NCBI GenBank assembly: GCA_947503765.1
Contig: CANNFA010000006.1
Coordinates: forward strand, 62,001 to 126,000
Direction of reading: 5' to 3'
DNA from: an uncultured Paracoccaceae bacterium
GTDB taxonomy: Bacteria > Pseudomonadota > Alphaproteobacteria > Rhodobacterales > Rhodobacteraceae
DNA: 64,000 nucleotides
The notes beneath the pieces were generated by a model that saw only the letters and a list, made by a program, of their open reading frames with translations, was not told the origin of the DNA and made no database searches. Positions 16,393 through 24,418 of this stretch are shown here, one piece after another (the first letter of the stretch is position 1; each line of letters starts with the position of its first letter). The position numbers and the translations under genes are program-made.

Positions 16393-17589
16393 TCAGGCCC
16401 CCGGCGGCACGGCGCCGCCCGCCGTATCGCCGACCTTGTCGCCGCGCGCCCTGGCCGAGGCCAGCGTTTCGCGCAACTCGGTTTCCATCGTCTTCAGATC
16501 CTCTTCGGCAGCGGCACGTTTCGCCTTGCCCTCGTCGGCGATCTGAAGGCTTTCCTCGATCGTGGCGATCAGGTCGGCATTGGCCGCCTTCACCGCCTCG
16601 ATGTCGAACACGCCGCGTTCGATCTCGGTGCGGATCGCGGCATTCGCCTCGCGCAGGTTCTTCGCGTTCGAGGTCAGCAATTCGTTGGTCAGGTCGTTCG
16701 CCTCGCGCACCGCCGCCGCCGCCTCGGACGAGCGCTGGATCGTGACCGCCTGGGCCAGCTGCGTTTCCCAAAGCGGCACGGTGTTCACCAGGGTCGAGTT
16801 GATCTTGGTCACCAGGCTCTTGTCGTTTTCCTGCACCAGCCGGATCGACGGCAGCGACTGCATCGTGACCTGGCGGGTCAGCTTCAGGTCGTGCACCCGG
16901 CGTTCCAGGTCGTCGCGCGCGGCGCGCAGGTCGCGCAGCTCCTGCGCCATCATCACGCCCTTGTCCTCTGGCGCGGCGTCGACCTCTTTCTGCTTGGCCG
17001 GGATGGTGGTGCCGTCCAGCTCCTCCAGCTTTTCCTCGCCCGCCGCGATGTAAAGCGCCAGCTCGTCGTAGAAATCCAGCGTCTTCTCATACAGCAGATC
17101 GAGCGATTTGATGTCCTTGAGCAGCTTGTGCTCGTGGCCCAGCAGGTTGTCCGTTATCTTGTCGATCTGCTCCTGCACATTCTCGTAGCGGGCGACGAAT
17201 TTCGCCATCGGCGCCACCTTGCCGGTCAGCTTTTCCCACCAGCTGCGCTTGCGGCGCACGTCCAGCTCGGACACCGAAAAGCCGCGGATCGTCACGACGA
17301 TGTCGCGCAGGCTGTCGCCCGCCGGGCCGACATCCTTGTTGCGCACATCGGCCAGCATCGACTGGCTGATCTGCTGCAGTTCGGCCTGGGCCGCGGATCC
17401 GAACGCGATGATCGAGTTGGAATCGGAGATGTCGATCTCGGCCATGCGCTTGCGGATTTCCTCGGCGGTGGGGGCATCGGCCTGTTTCAGCGGCACCAGA
17501 TCGCCCCTGGGTTCAGGCAGCAGCACCGCCGTGACCTCCTCGACATCCTTCAAGCTCTGCTCCGCCCGCAGGCGCACATTCTCTGCCAT
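16393..17589 (-). CDS. telA: Toxic-anion-resistance protein TelA
   Basis: 398-aa predominantly alpha-helical, coiled-coil-rich cytosolic protein of the TelA/KlaA family, originally linked to tellurite resistance and later to broader membrane-stress systems. Characteristic segments are the central RRKRSWWEKLTGKVAPMAKFVARYENVQEQIDKI, LLGHEHKLLKDIKSLDLLYEKTL and the C-terminal VTIQRSSEAAAAVREANDLTNELL. The biochemical role is unknown; it is usually paired with XpaC, as here. The start at 17589 is the first ATG and begins the homologous region. Confidence 0.93.
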   Translation of the reverse strand: MAENVRLRAEQSLKDVEEVTAVLLPEPRGDLVPLKQADAPTAEEIRKRMAEIDISDSNSIIAFGSAAQAELQQISQSMLADVRNKDVGPAGDSLRDIVVTIRGFSVSELDVRRKRSWWEKLTGKVAPMAKFVARYENVQEQIDKITDNLLGHEHKLLKDIKSLDLLYEKTLDFYDELALYIAAGEEKLEELDGTTIPAKQKEVDAAPEDKGVMMAQELRDLRAARDDLERRVHDLKLTRQVTMQSLPSIRLVQENDKSLVTKINSTLVNTVPLWETQLAQAVTIQRSSEAAAAVREANDLTNELLTSNAKNLREANAAIRTEIERGVFDIEAVKAANADLIATIEESLQIADEGKAKRAAAEEDLKTMETELRETLASARARGDKVGDTAGGAVPPGA

Positions 17590-17618
17590 CGTTCAAATCC
17601 CTGAATGGTTCCAATAAA

Positions 17619-18494
17619 TCACTCGGTCCGCACACCCTCGCGGGCCAGCCTGTCGCGCAGCACCTCGATCTCGATATCCAGATCCGTGCGGTTGTCGGTC
17701 AAGAGCTTGTCGGTCTGTGCGCTGAAATTCGCCTCCAGGTCGTCCAGCAGCGATTCGTAGCCGGCGCGGGCCTCGTCGTCGCGGGTGCGCGCGTAAAGAT
17801 CGGCGAATTTCACCGTCGCGTCGCGGGCGCCCAGCAAGTAGACGCTGAGATATTTGCGCGCGCCGGTCAGATCGCGCGGATCCTCCTCGACGGTGCGGAA
17901 CATCTCGCGCACGGTGCCGGCAAAGCGGTCCACCCGCCGTTCCAGCGCCCGGTTGCCGGCCCGCAGGATCGCATCCTGCATCGCCGCCAGGTGCTTTTCC
18001 GCCTCGCCCACGGCGCGCGCGGCGCGGTCGGACTGGAACTTGTCGATCCCCTCGGTGCCCTTGTCCTTCAGCGGGTCGGGCCCGAAGGCCAGGAAATGCA
18101 GCACCAGCCCCAGCCCGGCAAAGATCGCGGGGTTCAGCAGACTGCCATCCGGCGCATAGCCCGCCGCCGCCAGTCCCAGCGCGGTCGCGGCAGAGCCGAA
18201 CATCTTGCGCGGAATGCCCGGCCGGCGCGCGACGCGGCGCGCGTCATAGGCGGCCTCGGCGCGCAACCCCTCGCGGGTCAGCCAGGCGGCCAGCATCAGG
18301 ATGCCGAACGAGACGAGGTTCTGCGCCAGCCCGGCCGGATCGCGAAAGAACGCGGTGACCACAAGGGGCAGCGGCGCGATGAACAAGAGGTTGGCACGCG
18401 CGGCCACGCGCCCCGGCTGTCCGGCGGGTCCGGGCCGGGGGGCGGTCTTGCCGTCCTTCTCGGGGCTGAACCTGCCGCCGTACCGTTCGGCCAT
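17619..18494 (-). CDS. XpaC-like membrane protein (5-bromo-4-chloroindolyl phosphate hydrolysis family)
   Basis: 291-aa protein with four hydrophobic segments in the first 150 residues (including ANLLFIAPLPLVVTAFF and PAIFAGLGLVLHFLAF) followed by a long cytosolic helical domain (AVGEAEKHLAAMQDAILRAGNRALERRVDRFAG). This layout and pairing with TelA identify the XpaC family; the enzymatic name is historical and catalysis is not established. The start at 18494 is chosen because the 79 upstream codons of the ORF overlap the next gene out of frame. The TelA gene begins 29 nt downstream of its stop. Confidence 0.85.
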   Translation of the reverse strand: MAERYGGRFSPEKDGKTAPRPGPAGQPGRVAARANLLFIAPLPLVVTAFFRDPAGLAQNLVSFGILMLAAWLTREGLRAEAAYDARRVARRPGIPRKMFGSAATALGLAAAGYAPDGSLLNPAIFAGLGLVLHFLAFGPDPLKDKGTEGIDKFQSDRAARAVGEAEKHLAAMQDAILRAGNRALERRVDRFAGTVREMFRTVEEDPRDLTGARKYLSVYLLGARDATVKFADLYARTRDDEARAGYESLLDDLEANFSAQTDKLLTDNRTDLDIEIEVLRDRLAREGVRTE

Positions 18495-18496
18495 GC

Positions 18497-18700
18497 TCAG
18501 GCGCCCCCCCAGATCGTGACATAGACAATCAGCGCCAGCAGCAGCGCATAGGCGATGCGGGGCAGGGTGCCGGCGCCCGCCATGTCCGCCGTGCCGCCCC
18601 GCGCGTCGCCGGCCAGCGCCGCGCGCAGCCCGCGGACCACGATCGCGACGCCGATCAGCAGGATCAGCGTGAAAATGACGGCCAGGACCAGTCTTGCCAC
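18497..18700 (-). CDS. Small two-helix membrane protein upstream of xpaC
   Basis: 67-aa protein consisting of two transmembrane helices (ARLVLAVIFTLILLIGVAIVV and LPRIAYALLLALIVYVTIW) joined by a short polar linker. Its stop is 2 nt before the XpaC ATG, so it is probably co-translated and could be a subunit of the same membrane assembly. I do not recognise a family beyond small membrane proteins found beside xpaC. Confidence 0.75.
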   Translation of the reverse strand: MARLVLAVIFTLILLIGVAIVVRGLRAALAGDARGGTADMAGAGTLPRIAYALLLALIVYVTIWGGA

Positions 18701-18777
18701 AAAGGCACCTTCGTTTTTGCTCGTCCCGCAATGCTAGGGCATTTGCCGGACCGGGACCAGCGCCCTTGACGCGGCGT

Positions 18778-19620
18778 TCAGTGCGGGCCGGGCGCGCTGA
18801 CCCGGCTTTGCCGGCGCGCCAGCCGCTCGGCCGCCAGTTTGCGCGAATAGCCCGACTGCACCGCCTCGACGATGAACAGCACCACGACCGAGAAGTAGAA
18901 CGTCGTCTTGGACATCGGGATCAGCTCGTAGCCGAGAATGCGGATCTGCAGGCTCGGGTCGTGCGCCGCATGGGCGGCGGCCGGCCCGGCCTCGCCCAGA
19001 AGGACCACGCCGACGATCAGCAGGATGAACAGGCCCAGAACCTCGTACATCCGGTTTTTTTCCAGGAACGCCGTCACCCCGTCCGCCAGCACCAGCATCG
19101 CCAGCCCCGACAGCAGGATCGCGGCGGCGAGGATCGGGAAGACATGGGTGATCGCCAGTGCCGACAGGACCGAATCGAACGAAAAGATCAGGTTCATCAT
19201 CACGATCAGCCCCACCGCCTTGGCCGCCGACATGCCGCGGCCGTTCGCCATGTCGGTTCCGAGGTGATCCACCGACAGCATGTGCGCGATCTCCTTCACG
19301 GCGGTGTACATGATGAACACGCCGCCGAAGACGAAGACGATCGTGGCGAAATTCACCCCGCCTTCGATGTAGCCGGGCCAGTCGAGCACGAAGAACGGCT
19401 GGGCCAGAAGCTCGATCAGGTAGACCATCGCGAACAGCAGCACGACGCGCAGCACCACGGCGATGATGATCCCCCAGAACCGTACCGCCTTTTGCTGCGC
19501 CACGGGCGCGCGCTGCGACTGGATCGAGATGTAGAGCAGGTTGTCGAACCCCAGAACCGCCTGCAGAAAGCACAGCATCAGAAGGTTGCCCAGGTTTTCG
19601 AGCGTCAGCAGATCGGCCAT
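18778..19620 (-). CDS. TerC-family integral membrane protein
   Basis: 280-aa inner-membrane protein with about seven helices. TerC features are an early AVLGFDNLLYISIQS and a central MMNLIFSFDSVLSALAIT, which carry the conserved acidic residues of the fold. TerC/Alx-like proteins are implicated in metal (especially manganese) export and in metallating secreted proteins, besides classic tellurium resistance. It lies 77 nt upstream of the two-helix gene and may head the TerC-XpaC-TelA transcript. The C-terminal tail is basic and cytosolic. Confidence 0.93.
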   Translation of the reverse strand: MADLLTLENLGNLLMLCFLQAVLGFDNLLYISIQSQRAPVAQQKAVRFWGIIIAVVLRVVLLFAMVYLIELLAQPFFVLDWPGYIEGGVNFATIVFVFGGVFIMYTAVKEIAHMLSVDHLGTDMANGRGMSAAKAVGLIVMMNLIFSFDSVLSALAITHVFPILAAAILLSGLAMLVLADGVTAFLEKNRMYEVLGLFILLIVGVVLLGEAGPAAAHAAHDPSLQIRILGYELIPMSKTTFYFSVVVLFIVEAVQSGYSRKLAAERLARRQSRVSAPGPH

Positions 19621-19763
19621 GTGTCGGATCCCGTTGCGAGAAGGAAAGATGAATACCGCGCCAAGAAATACGTACCCTACCGCTCAGGGCAAGGCTCGAC
19701 CCGCCCCGAAAGCCCGGCAATCCCGTCCTGCATCCTCATCTTGCGGGAAAATACCTCGGGGGA

Positions 19764-19793
19764 GTCGCCCCTGGCGACGGGGGCAGAGCCCCC
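19764..19793. repeat. Back-to-back hairpins, possible terminator/REP element
   Basis: Two adjacent perfect hairpins, GTCGCC-CCT-GGCGAC (19764-19778) and GGGGGC-AGA-GCCCCC (19779-19793), lie in the 207-nt gap between terC and the MORN gene, preceded by GCGGGAAAATACCTCGGGGG. The sequence looks like a dispersed intergenic repeat of this bacterial group (from memory). On the minus strand it lies just after the MORN gene and could end that transcript, though no T-run is seen. Confidence 0.55.
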
Positions 19794-19827
19794 TCCCGGC
19801 CCGACACGGGCGCGCCGGCCCGCCGGG

Positions 19828-21312
19828 TCAGTCCACCGCGGTGTCCTCGCCCTCGGCGTCGTCCGCGCCGGTGATCTCGGCCGTGCTCTGGTCCAGCACG
19901 CCGTCCGTCCACATGCCCGACGCGACCTCGCCCGAGGCATAGCGGATCGTGCCGCGCCCCTGCCGCCGGCCGTTCTCGAACATGCCCTCGTAGACGTCGC
20001 CGTTGAAATAGATCGCCTTTCCCTCGCCGTCGATCTCGCCGGCCTTCCACTCGCCCTCGTAGGTGAAGCTCTCGTTCTCTTCGGTCTCGGGGTCGTCGGG
20101 GATCACGATCTTGCCGGTGCCGTGGCGCTTGCCGTCCTCGAACCCGCCCTCGTAGACGGTGCCGTCCGGGTAGGTCGCCTTGCCCTGGCCGTGCCGCTTG
20201 CCGTTCTGCCAGCCGCCCTCGTAGACATAGCCATCCGGCGAGGTCATGGTGCCTTCGCCGTGGTTCTTGCCGGCCTTGAACCCGCCTTCATAGACCAGCC
20301 CGTTCGCATAGGTGGCCTTGCCCTTGCCCTCGATCACGCCGGCCTTCCAGGCGCCCTCGTAGGACGACCCGTCGGGATAGATGATGCGCCCGGTACCGGC
20401 GGCGAGATCGTCGCGAAACTCGCCGACATAGATCGACCCGTCCGGGTAGGTCACCTGGCCCTCGCCCTCGATCCGCCCGGCAACCCATTCGCCCAGATAG
20501 GCATAGCCGTCCGTGCCGTAGAACGTGCCCTGGCCGTGCCGGCGGTCGTTCAGGAACTGGCCCTCGTAGACATCGCCGTTGGCATAGGTGACCTTGCCCT
20601 GGCCCTGCCGCTCGCCGCCGACGAACTCGCCCTCGTAGACATCGCCGTTCGGCTGCGTGAGCTTGCCGGTGCCGTTGATCTGCCCCTCGGACCAGGCGCC
20701 CTCGTAGACGAGGCCCGAGGGCATCGTCAGCTTGCCGGTGCCCGAGCGGACCCCCGCCACCATGCCGCCGACATAGACCGCGCCGTCCGGGTAGGTGATC
20801 GTGCCCTGGCCCTCCTTGACGCCCAGCACCCAGTCGCCGTCATAGACATAGCCGTTCGGGCTTTCCATCCGGCCCTTGCCGTGATGCTGCGCCTCCTGGA
20901 AGCCGCCGGTATATTTCACGCCGTTGGCATAGACGGCGCTGCCGGTGCCGTTGATCTTGCCGTCCTTCCACTCGCCCTCGTAGGTGCCGCCATCGGCAAA
21001 GGTGATCTTGCCGAAGCCGCTGGGCTTGCCCTTTTCGAAATTGCCTTCGTAGACCGACCCGTTCGGGAACCGGGCCACGCCCTGGCCCTTGATCTCGCCC
21101 TCGACCCAGGCGCCGGTGTATTCATAGCCGTTCGGCAGCCGGTAGGTGCCGGTGCCGTGCTGCTTGCCGTCCTTGAAGGTGCCTTCGTAGACGCCCCCGT
21201 CCTCGTATTGCTTGACCTCGACGCCGTCCTGCGCGGCCGCGCCGTTCGCGGCCAGAAACGCCGCCGCCGTCAGCGCCGCCAGCGCCCCCGATTTCCGCAC
21301 GATGCCTGTCAT
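19828..21312 (-). CDS. Secreted protein with eighteen MORN repeats
   Basis: 494-aa protein with an N-terminal signal (MTGIVRKSGALAALTAAAFLAANGAAAQ) and then about 18 consecutive MORN repeats of 23 residues (YEGxWxxGxxxGxGxxxxxxGxx), forming an elongated beta-hairpin meander. The penultimate region has an 8-residue insertion (PDDPETEENESF). MORN repeats bind lipids or act as scaffolds, so an envelope-associated structural role is likely. The start at 21312 is chosen for the signal peptide; the ORF track runs 50 codons further back. It is on the same strand upstream of the TerC cluster but separated by 207 nt. Confidence 0.88.
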   Translation of the reverse strand: MTGIVRKSGALAALTAAAFLAANGAAAQDGVEVKQYEDGGVYEGTFKDGKQHGTGTYRLPNGYEYTGAWVEGEIKGQGVARFPNGSVYEGNFEKGKPSGFGKITFADGGTYEGEWKDGKINGTGSAVYANGVKYTGGFQEAQHHGKGRMESPNGYVYDGDWVLGVKEGQGTITYPDGAVYVGGMVAGVRSGTGKLTMPSGLVYEGAWSEGQINGTGKLTQPNGDVYEGEFVGGERQGQGKVTYANGDVYEGQFLNDRRHGQGTFYGTDGYAYLGEWVAGRIEGEGQVTYPDGSIYVGEFRDDLAAGTGRIIYPDGSSYEGAWKAGVIEGKGKATYANGLVYEGGFKAGKNHGEGTMTSPDGYVYEGGWQNGKRHGQGKATYPDGTVYEGGFEDGKRHGTGKIVIPDDPETEENESFTYEGEWKAGEIDGEGKAIYFNGDVYEGMFENGRRQGRGTIRYASGEVASGMWTDGVLDQSTAEITGADDAEGEDTAVD

Positions 21313-21449
21313 CCGGACGCATCCCACCTGTTTATCCTTTTGTGGCGACGCTAAAGGCTCCCCTTCGCGCTTACAACGGTTTTCCGGCGCTATCGGCTTT
21401 CCATGGCCGAGTGTTCTGCTAAGACGCGCATCACGAAGCGGAGAGTGAC

Positions 21450-23108
21450 ATGGCCGACACATTTCGTCTGACGCTGGCGCAGCTCAACCCGGTGATGGGC
21501 GCGATCGCCGCCAATGCCGATGCGGCGCATGCCGCCTGGCAGCAGGGCAGGGCGGCGGGCGCCGACATGGTGGCGCTGCCGGAAATGTTCATCACCGGCT
21601 ACGATCCGCAGGATCTGGTGACGCGCCCGGCCTTCCACACCCATGCGATGGACGCGGTCGAGGCGCTGGCGGTGGCCTGCGCAGACGGCCCGGCGCTGGG
21701 CATCGGCGGGCCGTGGGCCAGGGACGGCGCGCTCTACAATGCGTGGTACATCCTTCAGGGCGGCCGCGTCGTGCACCGGGTGCTCAAGCACCATCTGCCG
21801 AACGAGACCGTCTTCGACGAGATGCGCACCTTTGCCCCCGGACCGCCGGGAGGGCCCTATTCGGTGAACGGCGTGCGCATCGGCTCGCCGATCTGCGAGG
21901 ATGGCTGGTACGAGGATGTCGCCGAGACCCTGGCCGAGACCGGGGCCGAGATCCTGCTGGTGCCGAACGGGTCGCCCTATTATCGCGGAAAACTGGACAC
22001 GCGGCAGGCGCTGATGGTCGCGCGGGTGGTCGAGACCGGGCTGCCGCTGATCTATCTGAACATGACAGGCGTTCAGGACGACCAGGTGTTCGACGGCGCG
22101 TCCTTCGGGCTGAATCCGCATGGCGAGCTGGCCTTCCAGATGCCGGCCTTCGACTCGGCGCTCGTACATGTCGATTTTCAGCGCGGCGATGACGGCTGGC
22201 GCATCCTGCCCGGCGACAAGGCGCCCCAGCCGGGCGAATGGGAACAGGACTACCGCGCCATGACCGAGGGGGTGCGCGACTATTTCGCCAAGACCGGCTT
22301 TTCGCGGGCGCTGCTGGGCCTGTCGGGTGGGATCGATTCCGCACTGGTCGCCGCGATCGCCGCCGATGCGCTTGGCCCCGAGAACGTGCGCTGCGTGATG
22401 CTGCCGTCCGAATACACGTCGGAGGCGTCGCTGGAGGATGCGCGCAGCGTCGCCACCGCGCTTGGCTGCCGCTACGACACGCTGCCGATCTCCGGGCCGC
22501 GCGCTGCCGTGACGGATGTGCTGGCACCGCTGCTTTCGGGAATGCCGGCCGACCTGACCGAGGAAAACATCCAGTCGCGCCTGCGCTGCGTGCTGCTGAT
22601 GGCGCTGTCCAACAAGTTCGGCGAGATGCTGCTGACCACCGGCAACAAGTCCGAGGTCGCGGTGGGCTATGCGACGATCTACGGCGACATGGCCGGCGGG
22701 TACAACCCTTTGAAGGATCTCTACAAGACCCGCGTGTTCGAGACCTGCCGCTGGCGCAATGCCAACCACCGGCCCTGGATGCTGGCGCCGGCGGGGCAGG
22801 TGATCGCGCCGCGGGTGATCGACAAGCCGCCCTCGGCCGAACTGCGCGCGGACCAGACCGATCAGGACAGCCTGCCGCCCTACGAGGTGCTGGACGGCAT
22901 CCTTGCGGGGCTGATCGACGCCGATGCGTCGGTTGCCGATCTGGTCGCGCAAGGTTTCGACCGCGAGACGGTGAAGAAGATCGAACACCTGATCTACATC
23001 AGCGAATACAAGCGGTTCCAGTCCGCGCCCGGCCCGCGCCTGACCAAACGGGCATTCTGGCGCGATCGCCGCTATCCCATCGTCAACCGCTGGCGCGATC
23101 CGACCTGA
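21450..23108 (+). CDS. nadE: Glutamine-dependent NAD+ synthetase
   Basis: 552-aa two-domain cytosolic enzyme making NAD+ from deamido-NAD+, ATP and glutamine-derived ammonia. The N-terminal nitrilase-fold amidase (residues 1-260) shows the Glu-Lys-Cys triad in ALPEMFITGYDPQDL, LKHHLPN and GSPICEDGWYED. The C-terminal synthetase has the SGGIDSALVAA P-loop and TTGNKSEVAVGYATIYGDMAGGYNPLKD. Length and order are typical of the glutaminase-fused class. It is transcribed alone from a short gap divergent to the MORN gene, with a candidate terminator downstream. Confidence 0.97.
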   Translation: MADTFRLTLAQLNPVMGAIAANADAAHAAWQQGRAAGADMVALPEMFITGYDPQDLVTRPAFHTHAMDAVEALAVACADGPALGIGGPWARDGALYNAWYILQGGRVVHRVLKHHLPNETVFDEMRTFAPGPPGGPYSVNGVRIGSPICEDGWYEDVAETLAETGAEILLVPNGSPYYRGKLDTRQALMVARVVETGLPLIYLNMTGVQDDQVFDGASFGLNPHGELAFQMPAFDSALVHVDFQRGDDGWRILPGDKAPQPGEWEQDYRAMTEGVRDYFAKTGFSRALLGLSGGIDSALVAAIAADALGPENVRCVMLPSEYTSEASLEDARSVATALGCRYDTLPISGPRAAVTDVLAPLLSGMPADLTEENIQSRLRCVLLMALSNKFGEMLLTTGNKSEVAVGYATIYGDMAGGYNPLKDLYKTRVFETCRWRNANHRPWMLAPAGQVIAPRVIDKPPSAELRADQTDQDSLPPYEVLDGILAGLIDADASVADLVAQGFDRETVKKIEHLIYISEYKRFQSAPGPRLTKRAFWRDRRYPIVNRWRDPT

Positions 23109-23133
23109 AAAGGGACGCCCCGCGCGGAATCAA

Positions 23134-23344
23134 GGGTGAAGCCCGCCGCGCGAGCGCCTGCCCGGTTCGTCGCTCCATAGGAGCGCCGCTTTTTTTGCTG
23201 GCACGCCTGCGGCGTGATGGGCTGGCGCTTTGACAATCGACGCGCATCGTTCGCATTTCGCGCGGATATGGCCGGTATAAAGCGCATTGCTCCAGCGTCG
23301 CGGCGCCACCCCCCGGCCAGGCGCTTGCGCGGCGCGCTTCACCC
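23134..23344. repeat. 211-bp element bounded by 32-bp inverted repeats (MITE-like)
   Basis: The arms at 23134-23165 and 23313-23344 are inverted copies matching at 29 of 32 positions (both contain GGGTGAAGC and AGCGCCTG). They enclose about 147 bp that holds a candidate terminator hairpin and no convincing gene. This fits a miniature inverted-repeat element or mobile remnant inserted between the convergent nadE and LysR genes. No obvious target-site duplication was seen. Confidence 0.6.
23171..23196 (+). terminator. Candidate rho-independent terminator after nadE
   Basis: Stem CGCTCC-ATA-GGAGCG (23171-23185), four more bases, then seven consecutive T (23190-23196), 63 nt after the nadE stop. 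The four-base gap before the T-run makes it imperfect. Confidence 0.5.
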
Positions 23345-23363
23345 TCGCCGTGCGCCCCGCGCC

Positions 23364-24269
23364 TTACGTATCCAGCCGCATCCCCCCGATCAGCCGGCCC
23401 AGCACGTCGCACAGGTGCCGCTTGACCGGGTCGATGCCCGAACTGGCCGAGACCAGCGTGCCGATGCGGATGTCGTTCAGCCCCTCCTGCATCAGCGGCA
23501 CGAATTTCAGCTCGCCCCGCGCGATCTCGTCCATGAAGCCGATCTTGGTGTAGATGCCGATCCCCCGGCCATCGAGGATCATCTGCTTCGCGATGAACAG
23601 CGCGTTGGAAAAGATGTGCGTGCTCAGCGCCGACGCCACGGACGACACAAGCTGGTCGATGATCGAGTTGCGCCCGCGCGCGTCGATGGTGCGCACCAGA
23701 CGGTAGCCGGCGATGTCGTCGATGGTCACGTTGGTGCGTTCGGCCAGCGGATGGTCCGGGCGCACGATGATGCCGAAGGGGGCGAACTTTTCCGTCACGA
23801 CGCGCACGTCGGGATGCATCTCGAACAGGAACGAGATGCCCACATCGGTCTCGCCCGAGGCCACCGATTTCATCAGCTCGTCCGGCTGTGCGGTGGTGAT
23901 CGACATCGAGATGTCGGGAAAGCTCTGGCCGAACTGGTGCAGCGCGGCGGGCAGGATGCCGAAGATCGCCGAATCGATGGTGGACAGGTTGATATGGCCG
24001 GTCCGCAGATCGCGCAGATCGTCCATCAGGATGCGCGTGCGGTCGAAATCGTGCAGCGTCTTGCGGCAATGCTCCAGCAGGATCGCCCCGATCGTGGTCA
24101 GCTCCACCCCTTCGGGCGTGCGCTCGAACAGGGCCGCGCCCAGCTGCTTTTCCACGCTCAGGATCTTCCGGTTCACCGAGGTCGACGAGACGTTCAGCAC
24201 CGTCGATGCCTTGCGGATGGATCCCTGCCGGGCCACTTCGTCGAAATATTTCAGGAAGTTGGAGTGCAT
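23364..24269 (-). CDS. LysR-family transcriptional regulator
   Basis: 301-aa regulator. The N-terminal winged HTH (FLKYFDEVARQGSIRKASTVLNVSSTSVNRKILSVEKQLGAALFER) is followed by a LysR substrate-binding domain (about residues 90-295; INLSTIDSAIFGILP, VGISFLFEMHPDVRVV, GRGIGIYTKIGF). The start at 24269 has GGAAG 7 nt upstream. It is transcribed divergently from the ABC-transporter operon at 24.4 kb, and a T-N11-A box lies between them, so it is very likely the local regulator responding to the imported compound. A slightly atypical HTH (VSSTSVNRKI where SQP/SQS-type serines are usual) was noted. Confidence 0.92.
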   Translation of the reverse strand: MHSNFLKYFDEVARQGSIRKASTVLNVSSTSVNRKILSVEKQLGAALFERTPEGVELTTIGAILLEHCRKTLHDFDRTRILMDDLRDLRTGHINLSTIDSAIFGILPAALHQFGQSFPDISMSITTAQPDELMKSVASGETDVGISFLFEMHPDVRVVTEKFAPFGIIVRPDHPLAERTNVTIDDIAGYRLVRTIDARGRNSIIDQLVSSVASALSTHIFSNALFIAKQMILDGRGIGIYTKIGFMDEIARGELKFVPLMQEGLNDIRIGTLVSASSGIDPVKRHLCDVLGRLIGGMRLDT

Positions 24270-24290
24270 GGTGCTTCCGGGCATGGCGGC

Positions 24291-24307
24291 GGTGCAAAAA
24301 ACGCACC
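24291..24307. promoter_or_regulatory. LysR-type operator box (T-N11-A)
   Basis: GGTGC-AAAAAAC-GCACC, a perfect 5-bp inverted repeat with TGC/GCA arms giving the T-N11-A spacing typical of LysR-family sites. It lies 22 nt upstream of the LysR start and about 110 nt upstream of the divergent ABC operon. Binding by this particular regulator is inferred. Confidence 0.55.
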
Positions 24308-24418
24308 ACCGTTGGCGAAACTTGACACTTCCCGCATCGCCAGCCGCGGCGATAAAGTCAATGTCACAGAACGAGAAAACGACGCATGACATCTGCCTTG
24401 GACCAACAGGAGAATACC

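Noticed and set aside
19828-21312. Regular 69-bp periodicity considered as a CRISPR or minisatellite
   Set aside because: The period is exactly 23 codons and encodes MORN repeats; there are no unique spacers.
18694-21354. 886-aa plus-strand ORF
   Set aside because: Antisense shadow of terC and the MORN gene; its apparent repeats are the mirror of the MORN repeats.
23083-24309. 408-aa minus-strand ORF overlapping the LysR gene
   Set aside because: Shadow frame of the LysR gene and the inverted-repeat element; no recognisable domain.
24322-24356. TTGACA ... GATAAA as a promoter for the 24.4-kb operon
   Set aside because: The spacing is 23 nt, too long for a sigma70 promoter; the true promoter remains unidentified.
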